NCBI GenBank assembly: GCA_964626405.1
Contig: CAZVFE010000007.1
Location: 1 to 44,967, forward strand
Reading direction: 5' to 3'
Length of the DNA: 44,967 nucleotides
Source: CAZVFE01 sp964626405
GTDB lineage: Bacteria > Bacteroidota > Bacteroidia > Cytophagales > Spirosomataceae
Both the position numbers and the translations under genes were made by a program. Shown piece by piece: positions 16,508-24,726 of this stretch; position 1 is the first letter of the stretch; each line of letters begins with the position of its first letter. The notes beneath the pieces were generated by a model. The model had not been told where the DNA came from. It did not search any database and saw only the letters and a list, made by a program, of their open reading frames with translations.

Positions 16508-18421
16508 TTATTTAATTCCTTTTGAAAGAATAGGAAACCTTAACCAAGATTTTGGATCAAGAGAATATTCATCAATATGAAAACCTGGGGCATAGCGCTC
16601 TCGCTTCCATTGATTTCTTGTCCATAATTGAAAAAATCTATCCATAAACCCTTTCAATTCATCTTTTGAATATTTATTTGACCATTTTATGATTAAATGT
16701 TGGAGTGTTTGATCTGGATTTAAACGATCAAAAAAAGTAAGTTTTTCAATATCATTCAAAATTGGATAAGGCATTAAATCCTCTTCGTCAATTTGTTTTT
16801 TATCTAATGGACGTAATTCAGCTGAGGGTTCTAATTTATTCACCATTTTTAATCCTTTAATTCTAAAATGATTATTCAAACCAAACTTTTCTAGCCATTT
16901 TAACCAATTTCTAATAAAAGGTTTATCTATTCCAGATATTGGAGAAATAGAACCTGAGGTATCTCCATCCATAGTTGCATAACCAACACTAGCCTCTGAA
17001 CGGTTGGAAGTAGCCAACAATAAGGCATTTTTAATATTGGCAAGCATCCAAGCTGAAGGAGACCGTAATCTTGCTTGAATATTCTGCAAGGCAATGTCAT
17101 CCGTTTCCCAAGTTAACTTTCGTTCAATAGATTGTTCAATGATAGAATGATATTCATTGATTACCCTGTCTAAATTAAAATCATAATGTGTTGAGCCTAT
17201 ATCTTCGGCAAGATTTTTTGCGGATAATCTGGTTTCCAAAGAGGAATTTTCTGTTCCTTGGTATAAGGTAGTCAGTAAAAATCTCATCCAATCCTTCTTG
17301 GTTTGAAAATCTTGATTCATATAGGATAAGCGTTCCTTTACTCCATTTAAGCCTAATTCCTTGAAGGATAATTCAAGGGAAATCCGGCAAAGGGCCGCAA
17401 TACAAGAGGAATCAGCACCGCCGGACAGGGAAAGAACCCAACCTTTTGAATTGGATTTTCTCATATAATCCCAAAGACCCAAAGAAATTCCCCTGGCAAA
17501 TTCTTCCTCTAAAACAAACTGTCCATCTTCCCATTCTTGCATTTCGAAAAATTCCTTTTTTAGAGGTTTAGGATTAATTTTGGCATCAAATTGAATAGTT
17601 CCTTCCTGAATGATATCTAATTTATTTTCAAAATCAATATCTGCATAAATTAATTTTCCATCTGAAAATGAAAATCTTTGACCATGGGCTAAAAACTTGT
17701 CCTCAGAATAAATGTAGGTATCACCATCAAAAATAGTTCTTCCTGATTCATTTCCTAATAAATTAGCAAAGACATAGGTTCCTGAAATAATATTTGCACC
17801 ATGGCTGACCAAACTTTGTCTAGTTTTGGGCTTATTGAAGGCGTAATGGGAGGCGGTAGGACTAAATATACAATTTACTCCTCTGCCATTAAAACTATGG
17901 GCCGGACGACGTTCTGCTTCCCAAGCATCCTGACAAATTTCGATTCCAAAATTTATTCCATCTGCCTGAAAGGTATAATCTCCAAAAGGTATTTTTTTAT
18001 TTTTGATTTTGATGAAGGATTGCATACCTTTTTTCCAAGCTTTAAACCAACGATGTTCGTAATGAAGACCATCATTTGCCAAAAACTGTTTAGGAACAAT
18101 TCCAATAATTTCTTGATTATTAATTATTGCTGCTACATTATAAATATTCCCATTAAAGGCCATTGGTAAACCAAGAATCACCCATTGATTCTTTACAAAA
18201 GGTATGATCTTATGTAAAGAATCCAATGATTTTTGGTGGATTAAAGGATGAAGGAACATATCCTCACAACCATAACCACATAAGGTTAATTCTGGAAAAC
18301 ATAATCCATCTATACCTAAAGCTTGGGATTCGCTAATTTTTGTGATAATTCTCTCCAAATTACCTTCCCAATCTAGCGGAATTTGATTCAATGAAGCAGC
18401 ACCTAAACGATATTTTGGCAT
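16508..18421 (-). CDS. nadE: Glutamine-dependent NAD+ synthetase
   Basis: 637 residues, two domains. Residues 1-290 are a nitrilase-type glutaminase with the triad Glu44 (CFPELTLCGYG), Lys111 (VPKQFLAND) and Cys163 (GIEICQDAWE). Residues 300-637 are the synthetase, with the PP-loop SGGADSS (333-339) that binds ATP. Ammonia from glutamine is passed on to amidate deamido-NAD. The length and two-domain plan are those of the glutamine-dependent class, and no piece is missing. It begins 1 base after a small lipoprotein gene and is followed by aguA, so the three are probably one operon. Confidence 0.95.
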   Translation of the reverse strand: MPKYRLGAASLNQIPLDWEGNLERIITKISESQALGIDGLCFPELTLCGYGCEDMFLHPLIHQKSLDSLHKIIPFVKNQWVILGLPMAFNGNIYNVAAIINNQEIIGIVPKQFLANDGLHYEHRWFKAWKKGMQSFIKIKNKKIPFGDYTFQADGINFGIEICQDAWEAERRPAHSFNGRGVNCIFSPTASHYAFNKPKTRQSLVSHGANIISGTYVFANLLGNESGRTIFDGDTYIYSEDKFLAHGQRFSFSDGKLIYADIDFENKLDIIQEGTIQFDAKINPKPLKKEFFEMQEWEDGQFVLEEEFARGISLGLWDYMRKSNSKGWVLSLSGGADSSCIAALCRISLELSFKELGLNGVKERLSYMNQDFQTKKDWMRFLLTTLYQGTENSSLETRLSAKNLAEDIGSTHYDFNLDRVINEYHSIIEQSIERKLTWETDDIALQNIQARLRSPSAWMLANIKNALLLATSNRSEASVGYATMDGDTSGSISPISGIDKPFIRNWLKWLEKFGLNNHFRIKGLKMVNKLEPSAELRPLDKKQIDEEDLMPYPILNDIEKLTFFDRLNPDQTLQHLIIKWSNKYSKDELKGFMDRFFQLWTRNQWKRERYAPGFHIDEYSLDPKSWLRFPILSKGIK

Positions 18422-18422
18422 A

Positions 18423-18734
18423 TCAATTATTCCTTTGTTGATTTCTTTTTCTTCTTTTTGTTCTTTTTAGAATCCTATTCCAAATTCTTACTTTTTCAGT
18501 GGAATTTGGTCCTTCTGCAGCATAATCTAAAGTTCGAATATGTTTATATTTCCTAGACCAAATCCAAGAAAACGCTTCTCGAGGTCGATAATAACTCGAT
18601 TCATGTCGATGTTCAACCATTACTTTACAAGTTCTTTTTGGGCACCTTGGCGACCAACAAGAACTTACTAAAAATACTAGCAGGAAAAGTGCTAGAAGGT
18701 GTTTTAAGTTAAAAAGACATGTTTTTGAAATCAT
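18423..18734 (-). CDS. Small lipoprotein of unknown function
   Basis: 103 residues. A hydrophobic leader ends in LVFLVSSC, a good lipobox with lipidation at Cys26. The mature part is short and very basic: SPRCPKRTCKVMVEHRHESS, then RPREAFSWIWSRKYKHIRTLDY, then a Lys/Arg/Asn tail (KRTKRRKRNQQ). Two further Cys (about 31 and 36) may pair or bind metal. I have a loose memory of similar small Cys/His/Arg-rich lipoproteins in Bacteroidota, none with a function. Its stop is 1 base from the nadE start, so it is cotranscribed with nadE. Confidence 0.72.
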   Translation of the reverse strand: MISKTCLFNLKHLLALFLLVFLVSSCWSPRCPKRTCKVMVEHRHESSYYRPREAFSWIWSRKYKHIRTLDYAAEGPNSTEKVRIWNRILKRTKRRKRNQQRNN

Positions 18735-18756
18735 ATTGAATAATAAACTAAGTCTT

Positions 18757-18772
18757 TAATAGAAAACTATTA
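18757..18772. repeat. Short perfect inverted repeat in the lipoprotein-queE intergenic region
   Basis: TAATAG, four A, CTATTA: a 6-base stem with a 4-base loop. A second overlapping pair, AAACTA (18745-18750) and TAGTTT (18771-18776), encloses it. It lies 23 bases upstream of the lipoprotein ATG and could be an operator or leader hairpin; AT-rich DNA also makes such repeats by chance. Confidence 0.3.
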
Positions 18773-18859
18773 GTTTAATTACAAATCAAATTTTAAATTT
18801 ACAAACTACTTGGCTTTTAAATATAAAGATAAAAAACGTTTTAAATATAACATAATATT

Positions 18860-19456
18860 ATGGAATATCCTGTTATGGAATCTTTTTACACATTACAAGG
18901 AGAAGGAAAATATTCTGGTAATGCAGCTTATTTTATCCGTTTGGGTGGATGTGATGTTGGATGTGTTTGGTGTGATGTAAAGGAATCTTGGCCGGTGGAT
19001 ACTCATCCTATAAAGACGAGTGAAGAAATTGTAGAAAAAGCCTTAGGTCATCAAGGTAGAATAGCCGTAATTACTGGAGGGGAGCCAATTATGCATAATT
19101 TGGATCCTTTAACCATTAAATTAAAATTGGCAGGTTTTAGAACGCATATTGAAACCTCGGGAGTTGGTAGCTGGTCTGGCACTTGGGATTGGGTATGTTT
19201 ATCTCCAAAAAAATTCAAAAATCCGAATCCAGAGGTATTTAAATATGCGAATGAATTGAAAATAATCGTTTATAATAAGTCGGATTTTAAATGGGCAGAA
19301 GCTTTTGTTGAAAAAATGCCAGAAGATTGTCTTTTATACCTTCAACCGGAATGGTCCAAAAAAGAAGAGATGACGGATTTAATTATTGATTATATTAAGG
19401 AAAATCCCCATTGGAAATTATCCTTACAAACTCATAAATATATCGATATTCCTTAA
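18860..19456 (+). CDS. queE: 7-carboxy-7-deazaguanine synthase (radical SAM)
   Basis: 198 residues. Radical SAM enzyme that contracts the ring of 6-carboxytetrahydropterin to carboxydeazaguanine in queuosine synthesis. The start MEYPVMESFYTLQGEG is the family N-terminus. The cluster-binding Cys are 31, 35 and 38 (CDVGCVWCD, CX3CX2C). TGGEP (about 73-77) binds SAM, and HIETSG and QPEW follow. The length is typical of the short Bacteroidota form. Other queuosine genes (queC, queD, queF) are not in the window. No preQ1 riboswitch is seen upstream. Its stop overlaps the next ATG by one base. Confidence 0.93.
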   Translation: MEYPVMESFYTLQGEGKYSGNAAYFIRLGGCDVGCVWCDVKESWPVDTHPIKTSEEIVEKALGHQGRIAVITGGEPIMHNLDPLTIKLKLAGFRTHIETSGVGSWSGTWDWVCLSPKKFKNPNPEVFKYANELKIIVYNKSDFKWAEAFVEKMPEDCLLYLQPEWSKKEEMTDLIIDYIKENPHWKLSLQTHKYIDIP

Positions 19457-20628
19457 TGAGGAAATGGCTTTTCATATTGTTATTACCTAGTTTGGCTTAT
19501 GGACAGGAATTGGTATCAGCTGGTCCGGTTGAAAAATTAAATACGTTTAGGGTTCAATATTTCCCTTCATTTAATAAGGCAAATCAAAAAATATATTTTA
19601 CTTCCCGTGTAAAGGGAATAGAACATATTTTTCATTTCGAGGAAGGCAAAATTATTCTTGATTTTGAAAATAAATATAATGAAGGTACTGCCATTATTTC
19701 TGCTGATGGAAAAACGATGATATATTCAGAATGTAATTCATTGAAATCCTTTGGATCCTGTGATTTAGTGGAAAGGAAATGGGAGAACAATCAATGGTCT
19801 GAATCCAAAAATTTAGGAGCAGAAATAAATTCAACGGATTGGGAAGGCCATCCATGGCTGAGTGAGGATGGAAACACCTTAATTTATTCTTCGTCTAAAT
19901 ATGGAAGCAAAGGAGGAAAAGATATTTGGATAGCGCGAAAAAAGGACGGTTTTTGGATGGGTTCGGAATTATTGATGGAGAAAGTAAATACAAAATTTGA
20001 TGAAATTGGCCCCTATTTCATAGAAAAGGATTCAATCTTACTATTTTCTTCAAACAGACTAGGAGGAAAAGGAAAACAAGATTTTTACCAATATGATGTT
20101 CGGAAACAGGAATTAAGAAATTGGGAGGAACTGAATTCTGAATTAGATGAAGCTGGGATTTTAATGAAGAATTGGGAAACTGATGAAGGGGGGATTCGGG
20201 AATTTTTATATTCAAAAGATTTAGTAGACCAGGAAGGAATTCGTACGGAGATTTGGCAGGCCAGATTTAAAATTAAAGAATTGCCCAAAAGGGAATTTAG
20301 GACTGAAGAAAAAAAGTTTGAGTTTTTAGTGATTCAATTTGAAATAAATTCTTTTGAGATTCAGGAAATTAGTCAGAATATGGTAGACTTAAAAGAATAT
20401 TTAAGTCAGAATCCGGATTTAAGCATTGAAATTATTGGTCATACAGATGCGAGTGGGGAGAAGGGGAACAATCAGATATTATCTGAGAAGCGTGCGGAGA
20501 GCCTAAAAATCTGGCTAGAGGGGCAGGGAATCTCTCCTACTCGAATGATTGTCAGAGGGGAAGGGAGTAATTTTCCTATTTCTGATGATCCAGCAAAAAA
20601 TAGACGAATTGAAATTAAATTTAAATAA
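19456..20628 (+). CDS. Exported PD40 beta-propeller protein with C-terminal OmpA domain
   Basis: 390 residues with a signal peptide (1-16, cut near AYGQE). Residues 30-250 contain WD40-like PD40 repeats: pairs of short strands with patterns such as KIYFTSR, DGKTMIYSE, DGNTLIYSSSKYGSKGGKDIWIA and DSILLFSSNRLGGKGKQDFY. Residues about 288-390 are an OmpA-like peptidoglycan-binding domain with IEIIGHTDASG, NQILSEKRAESLKIWL and NRRIEIKF. Such proteins sit in the periplasm or at the outer membrane and hold the wall. The TAATG overlap couples it to queE, though no shared function is evident. Confidence 0.88.
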   Translation: MRKWLFILLLPSLAYGQELVSAGPVEKLNTFRVQYFPSFNKANQKIYFTSRVKGIEHIFHFEEGKIILDFENKYNEGTAIISADGKTMIYSECNSLKSFGSCDLVERKWENNQWSESKNLGAEINSTDWEGHPWLSEDGNTLIYSSSKYGSKGGKDIWIARKKDGFWMGSELLMEKVNTKFDEIGPYFIEKDSILLFSSNRLGGKGKQDFYQYDVRKQELRNWEELNSELDEAGILMKNWETDEGGIREFLYSKDLVDQEGIRTEIWQARFKIKELPKREFRTEEKKFEFLVIQFEINSFEIQEISQNMVDLKEYLSQNPDLSIEIIGHTDASGEKGNNQILSEKRAESLKIWLEGQGISPTRMIVRGEGSNFPISDDPAKNRRIEIKFK

Positions 20629-20649
20629 AAATAGAAATTAGTTTAATAA

Positions 20650-21357
20650 CTATTTATTTTCAAAAACAGCTTCAATATAATAATAATAAATTGTAGTAGT
20701 GGCCTCAAAACCGGAGTCAACACCGAAAATTATCCAAGCAGAACCATTTTCATCAGAACGAACGCTAATTTTTGACTTGGAATATAAGGATTTATAACGG
20801 TACAAAGTATCATTTGAATCATTTGAAAAATTTCCTAATAAAATCATATCTTTTCCGGATTCCGCTTGATTTCCTTTATCAATATTCATTCGATAATAAT
20901 TGTCTACAGGGTCCAAAACTTTTTTAGGTTCAACAGTAGAGCCTCCTGCTTTTATAAAAACTGATTCTCCTGGGGACCCTCCTACTCCAAACGAACCACT
21001 TGGTGCATTGGTAGCAAATTCCAAATTCATGGATAAATAATAATCTGTATTAGGTTCTAATCCATTTATTTTTTTCTTCACGAACATAAATAAATCATCG
21101 GAATGGTTATTTCCACTTTGTTTTAGGCCTAATGATTCATAATATAAATTCAAAAATGGAATTGTATCCAATCCATAACTTAGCTCATAGAATTCTTCCA
21201 TTCCAGAAGGATAATCTGCAAAATCCACAATCCATCCTTCATTATCCTTTAAGGTAAAAAAATATTTGGAATAGGATTTAGAAATTGGCTTTATTTTCTC
21301 TTGTGTACAAGAGAAGATTAAAAAACAAATTAGGGTCAGACTAAATTTAGAATTCAT
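20650..21357 (-). CDS. Lipoprotein of unknown function
   Basis: 235 residues. The leader ends in CFLIFSC, a fair lipobox with lipidation at Cys17. The mature part looks all-beta, with a Gly/Ser loop (SGSFGVGGSPGES near 120-132) and a Tyr-rich end (ATTTIYYYYIEAVFENK). I do not recognise a family. It is transcribed alone; a 225-base intergenic region separates it from the divergent gene at 21583. I found no clear promoter element there. It ends 21 bases from the convergent OmpA gene; an AAATAG/CTATTT pair (20629-20655) between them is too weak to call a terminator. Confidence 0.65.
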   Translation of the reverse strand: MNSKFSLTLICFLIFSCTQEKIKPISKSYSKYFFTLKDNEGWIVDFADYPSGMEEFYELSYGLDTIPFLNLYYESLGLKQSGNNHSDDLFMFVKKKINGLEPNTDYYLSMNLEFATNAPSGSFGVGGSPGESVFIKAGGSTVEPKKVLDPVDNYYRMNIDKGNQAESGKDMILLGNFSNDSNDTLYRYKSLYSKSKISVRSDENGSAWIIFGVDSGFEATTTIYYYYIEAVFENK

Positions 21358-21582
21358 CGTGGTTATTTTTTTTAAAAACGAAAATTTTATCTAATTTGGT
21401 ATATTAAAACCACTAATAAAAATGTTTAATTCCAATTTATTCGCAAAAAAAACTTTATTCATCATTTTATTTTTTGGTTTGGTCAGAAAAGGTTTTCATT
21501 CTTTTTCATAAAGGATATTGTATTTACAGGCAATTAATTTATCTACAAATAAAAATTTTCAAACAAAAAAATAAAAAACCAA

Positions 21583-21948
21583 ATGAAAAAATTAATCTTA
21601 TTATTTGCAATTATGGTATTAGGAACCATAAGCTTAAATGCTCAAACAGTGAATGGTCTCCCAATTGGAGAAATTGATTCCGATTATTTAGAAATTATCG
21701 GGCGTGTAAGAGGAACTACAAAGGTCGCCGTGGAGGTAGATTTTGGTCAGGGTAAAAAATTTGGTTCAAACCTAACAAGAAAGAATGTTATTCTGGATGA
21801 AAATGGGAAATCGATTGTTTTTAATTCAATTATTGATGCTTTGAACTTTTTCTCTTTTTATGGTTATGAATTTGTAAATGCCTATGCGCATCAAGTTGGT
21901 CAGACCGATGAAGTGCAATATCATTATATACTAAGAAGAAAAGAATAA
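21583..21948 (+). CDS. Small exported protein of unknown function, conserved Bacteroidota type
   Basis: 121 residues with a signal peptide (1-20, cut after LNAQ). The mature part has the pattern G-x-P-I-G-E-I, YLEIIGRVRGTTKVAVEVDFGQG, ENGKSIVFNSIIDALNFFSFYGYEFVNAYAHQ and a closing YHYILRRKE. I recall small Bacteroidota proteins with the same DFGQ and F-N-S-x-x-D-A-L-N-F motifs and no known role. It is monocistronic, with a hairpin directly after its stop. Confidence 0.7.
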   Translation: MKKLILLFAIMVLGTISLNAQTVNGLPIGEIDSDYLEIIGRVRGTTKVAVEVDFGQGKKFGSNLTRKNVILDENGKSIVFNSIIDALNFFSFYGYEFVNAYAHQVGQTDEVQYHYILRRKE

Positions 21949-21954
21949 AGTTAA

Positions 21955-22020
21955 AAGAGAAAGGGAATAATTTAGCCCAGAAATCTTATGGCTAAACTAT
22001 TCCCTTTTCCCTATTCTCTT
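21955..22020. terminator. Bidirectional hairpin terminator between the small exported protein gene and gltA
   Basis: A 17-base stem with one mismatch (21961-21977 with 21990-22006) closes a 12-base loop. An outer AAGAGA (21955-21960) can also pair with TCTCTT (22015-22020). It lies between two convergent stops and is followed on the minus strand by a T-rich run, less so on the plus strand. This is the only clear intrinsic terminator I see in the window. Confidence 0.75.
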
Positions 22021-22030
22021 AAAAAGAATA

Positions 22031-23302
22031 TTATCTTTTATCTTGGGAGATGAATTCTCTTTCGTTTTGACCTACATAGATTTGACGAGGACGGCCAATA
22101 GGCTCATTATTTGCTCTCATTTCTCTGTATTGTGCCATCCAACCCGGAAGTCTACCAATTGCAAATAATACAGTAAACATATTAGTTGGAATTCCTAAAG
22201 CTCTGTAAATAATTCCTGAGTAAAAATCTACGTTTGGATATAATTTTCTTGCCACGAAATAATCATCTTCTAGAGCGGCTTGTTCTAAGGTTCTAGCGAT
22301 ATCCAATACGGGATCTTCAATTCCTAGGGAAGTAAGAACTTCATTTGCAGCTACTTTAATAATTCTTGCTCGAGGGTCAAAGTTTTTATAAACACGGTGC
22401 CCAAAGCCCATTAATCTGAAAGAAGAAGTTTTATCTTTTGCTAATCCCAAATACTTTGCGGTATCTCCTCCATCTGATTTAATAGCCTCCAGCATTTCAA
22501 TTACTTCTTGATTTGCTCCTCCATGCAATGGTCCCCACAATGCAGAGATACCAGCAGAGATAGAAGCATATAAATTTGCATGAGAAGAACCTACTAATCT
22601 TACTGTAGATGTAGAACAATTTTGCTCATGATCTGCATGTAAAATCAATAATTTATTCATCGCCGAAACTATTTTTGAATCAACTGAATAGGATTCTCCA
22701 GGTTTTGCGAACATCATTGTAAGGAAATTCTCACAATAATCTAAATTTGTATTGTATGGAACAACTGCCTCACCGATGGATTTTTTATAACCCCAAGCAG
22801 CAATGATTGGCAATTGAGCTAATAAGCGGTAAACCGCTTTTTCATTATCTTCGTTAGAATCTGAAGAATAAAAAGCCGAAAGTGCACCAGCAACAGAACC
22901 TAATTCACACATAGGATGGGTATCACTAGGAAATGCTTTTTGAATGGCATGTAAACCTTCCAAGTATTTTGCCTCCGCATTAATTTTTGAAGTAAATTCT
23001 GCTAATTGACTAGCATTTGGCAGTTCACCATTCAATAATAAATAGGCTACTTCAATAAATGAGGCTTTATCTGCTAAATCTTCAATTTTATAGCCTTGGT
23101 AGCGCAAAATCCCCTTTTCTCCATCAAGAAAAGTAATCGCACTTTTAGTGGATCCAGTATTTTTAAATCCTGGGTCATAGGTAACATAGGTAGATGATCC
23201 TCTTAATTTGGCAATATCAATGGCCTTCTCGCCTTCTGTTCCTTCTAATGTAGGAAGTTCATAGCTTGCGCCTTCCAAATCAATTTTAGCGTAATTAGAC
23301 AT
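22031..23302 (-). CDS. gltA: Citrate synthase
   Basis: 423 residues, the hexameric type II length. It condenses oxaloacetate and acetyl-CoA, the entry step of the citric acid cycle. The catalytic set is present: His in LWGPLHGGANQ, His in GFGHRVYKNFDPR, and Asp in YPNVDFYSG. The N-terminal GEKAIDIAKLR and FLDGEKGILRYQGY segments and the C-terminal RPRQIYVG are standard. It is transcribed alone and terminates at the hairpin at 21955-22020. The upstream region (23303-23439) has no exact -7 match for this strand. Confidence 0.97.
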   Translation of the reverse strand: MSNYAKIDLEGASYELPTLEGTEGEKAIDIAKLRGSSTYVTYDPGFKNTGSTKSAITFLDGEKGILRYQGYKIEDLADKASFIEVAYLLLNGELPNASQLAEFTSKINAEAKYLEGLHAIQKAFPSDTHPMCELGSVAGALSAFYSSDSNEDNEKAVYRLLAQLPIIAAWGYKKSIGEAVVPYNTNLDYCENFLTMMFAKPGESYSVDSKIVSAMNKLLILHADHEQNCSTSTVRLVGSSHANLYASISAGISALWGPLHGGANQEVIEMLEAIKSDGGDTAKYLGLAKDKTSSFRLMGFGHRVYKNFDPRARIIKVAANEVLTSLGIEDPVLDIARTLEQAALEDDYFVARKLYPNVDFYSGIIYRALGIPTNMFTVLFAIGRLPGWMAQYREMRANNEPIGRPRQIYVGQNEREFISQDKR

Positions 23303-23327
23303 AATTTTAAAATTCTCTATTCGACTT

Positions 23328-23357
23328 TTGAATTCCTAAATATAATACTGAAATTTG
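23328..23357 (+). promoter_or_regulatory. Possible pepT promoter
   Basis: TTG (23328-23330), 19 bases, then GAAATTTG (23350-23357): correct spacing and one mismatch to TAnnTTTG. A leader of about 75 bases would precede the ATG at 23440. Confidence 0.3.
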
Positions 23358-23439
23358 AAAATATTAAATACATTCCCATATTAGGATAATTTAATTTAAT
23401 ATATTCTATTTTTTCTTCAAAAAATTATAATATTTATTC

Positions 23440-24726
23440 ATGAAAAGCAAATTTTCTAAATTAAATACCAAATATTCATATTCATTTTTGGATAAATTTC
23501 TTAGATATGTACAAATTGATACTACATCAGACCCAAATTCTTTGACTGTTCCTTCAACAGAAAAACAAAAGAATCTAGGAAAAATATTAGTGGAAGAATT
23601 AAAGGAAATGGGGATTTCCAATGCTCATTTGGATGAAAATGGATATGTTTATGCTTATTTAGAATCCAATCAAGAATATTCAATAGATCCTATTTTCTTT
23701 TGTAGTCATATGGACACTTCCCCAGATTGCTCAGGTTCAAATGTAAAACCGATTGTTCATTCAAACTATTCAGGTCAAGATATTGTATTACCAGATGATC
23801 CTTCCATCATTATTAAATTAAAGAATCATCCCCAGTTAGAATCTCAATTCGGAAATGATATCATTACGGCCAGTGGCACTACCTTATTAGGAGCAGATAA
23901 TAAGGCAGGAGTGGCAGAAATCATGGATGCATTTAATTATATGTGTCAGAATCCAGATTTCCCTCATGGAAAAGTATATGCCTTATTTACACCCGATGAA
24001 GAAATTGGTCGGGGTGCAGACCATGTAAATCTTGAAAAACTTCAGGCAAAATTTGGATTTACGATTGACGGGGAAAATCCTGGAGATTTAGAAGTTGAAA
24101 ATTTCTCGGCGGATGGACTAGTTTTAAGTATACAAGGGGTTTCTTATCATCCAGGACTTGCCAAAGGCAAATTACAATCTGCGATAAAAATTGCTGCAGA
24201 AATCATACAAGCCTTACCCAAAGAATTAAGTCCGGAGGCGACAGAAGGAATGGATGGTTTTATTCATCCAGTACATGTAGAGGGGGCAGCTGAAGAGGCG
24301 AAGATAGAATTTATTTTACGAGATTTCGAAACAAAAAATCTGAAAAATTACGGAAAAATAATTCATGAAATTTCTGAAAAAATAGTAAATAAATATCCTG
24401 GATGCTCCTTTTCAATAGATCAAAAAGAGCAATATCGAAATATGAAGGATGTTTTAAAAGAATATCCTTATATCCAAAAATTAGCCGAATTCGGACTTAA
24501 AATGACAGGATTAAATCCTTGCATCCATGCCATTCGGGGTGGAACAGATGGCGCAAGATTATCGTTTATGGGCTTGCCATGTCCGAACTTATTCGCAGGT
24601 GAACATGCCTTTCATTCTAAGGAAGAATGGGTCTCTGTACAAGATATGGAATTGGCGGTTAATATGATTTTAAATATTATTTATTCCCATTCAATGGTAG
24701 CAGGAGGTTTTGAGGAAATATCATAA
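23440..24726 (+). CDS. pepT: Peptidase T (tripeptide aminopeptidase)
   Basis: 428 residues, about 20 longer than the E. coli enzyme. M20-family zinc peptidase that removes the N-terminal residue of tripeptides in the cytosol. Motifs: RYVQIDTTSD, FCSHMDTSPDCSG (first zinc His and Asp), TTLLGADNKAG (bridging Asp), FTPDEEIGRGADH (catalytic Glu pair), the IRGGTDGARLSFMGLPCPNLFAGEHAFHS block, and the last zinc His within it. About 10-14 residues are added at each end. The last 14 residues (415-428, ending VAGGFEEIS) are encoded entirely in the antisense of the guaA 3' end. Confidence 0.93.
   Translation: MKSKFSKLNTKYSYSFLDKFLRYVQIDTTSDPNSLTVPSTEKQKNLGKILVEELKEMGISNAHLDENGYVYAYLESNQEYSIDPIFFCSHMDTSPDCSGSNVKPIVHSNYSGQDIVLPDDPSIIIKLKNHPQLESQFGNDIITASGTTLLGADNKAGVAEIMDAFNYMCQNPDFPHGKVYALFTPDEEIGRGADHVNLEKLQAKFGFTIDGENPGDLEVENFSADGLVLSIQGVSYHPGLAKGKLQSAIKIAAEIIQALPKELSPEATEGMDGFIHPVHVEGAAEEAKIEFILRDFETKNLKNYGKIIHEISEKIVNKYPGCSFSIDQKEQYRNMKDVLKEYPYIQKLAEFGLKMTGLNPCIHAIRGGTDGARLSFMGLPCPNLFAGEHAFHSKEEWVSVQDMELAVNMILNIIYSHSMVAGGFEEIS

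Noticed and set aside
18735..18859. Possible preQ1 riboswitch before queE
   Set aside because: No pseudoknot-type motif of either preQ1 class is visible in this AT-rich stretch.
20629..20655. AAATAG/CTATTT inverted repeat as a terminator between the OmpA and lipoprotein genes
   Set aside because: Six A/T-rich pairs with a long loop; too weak to separate from chance.
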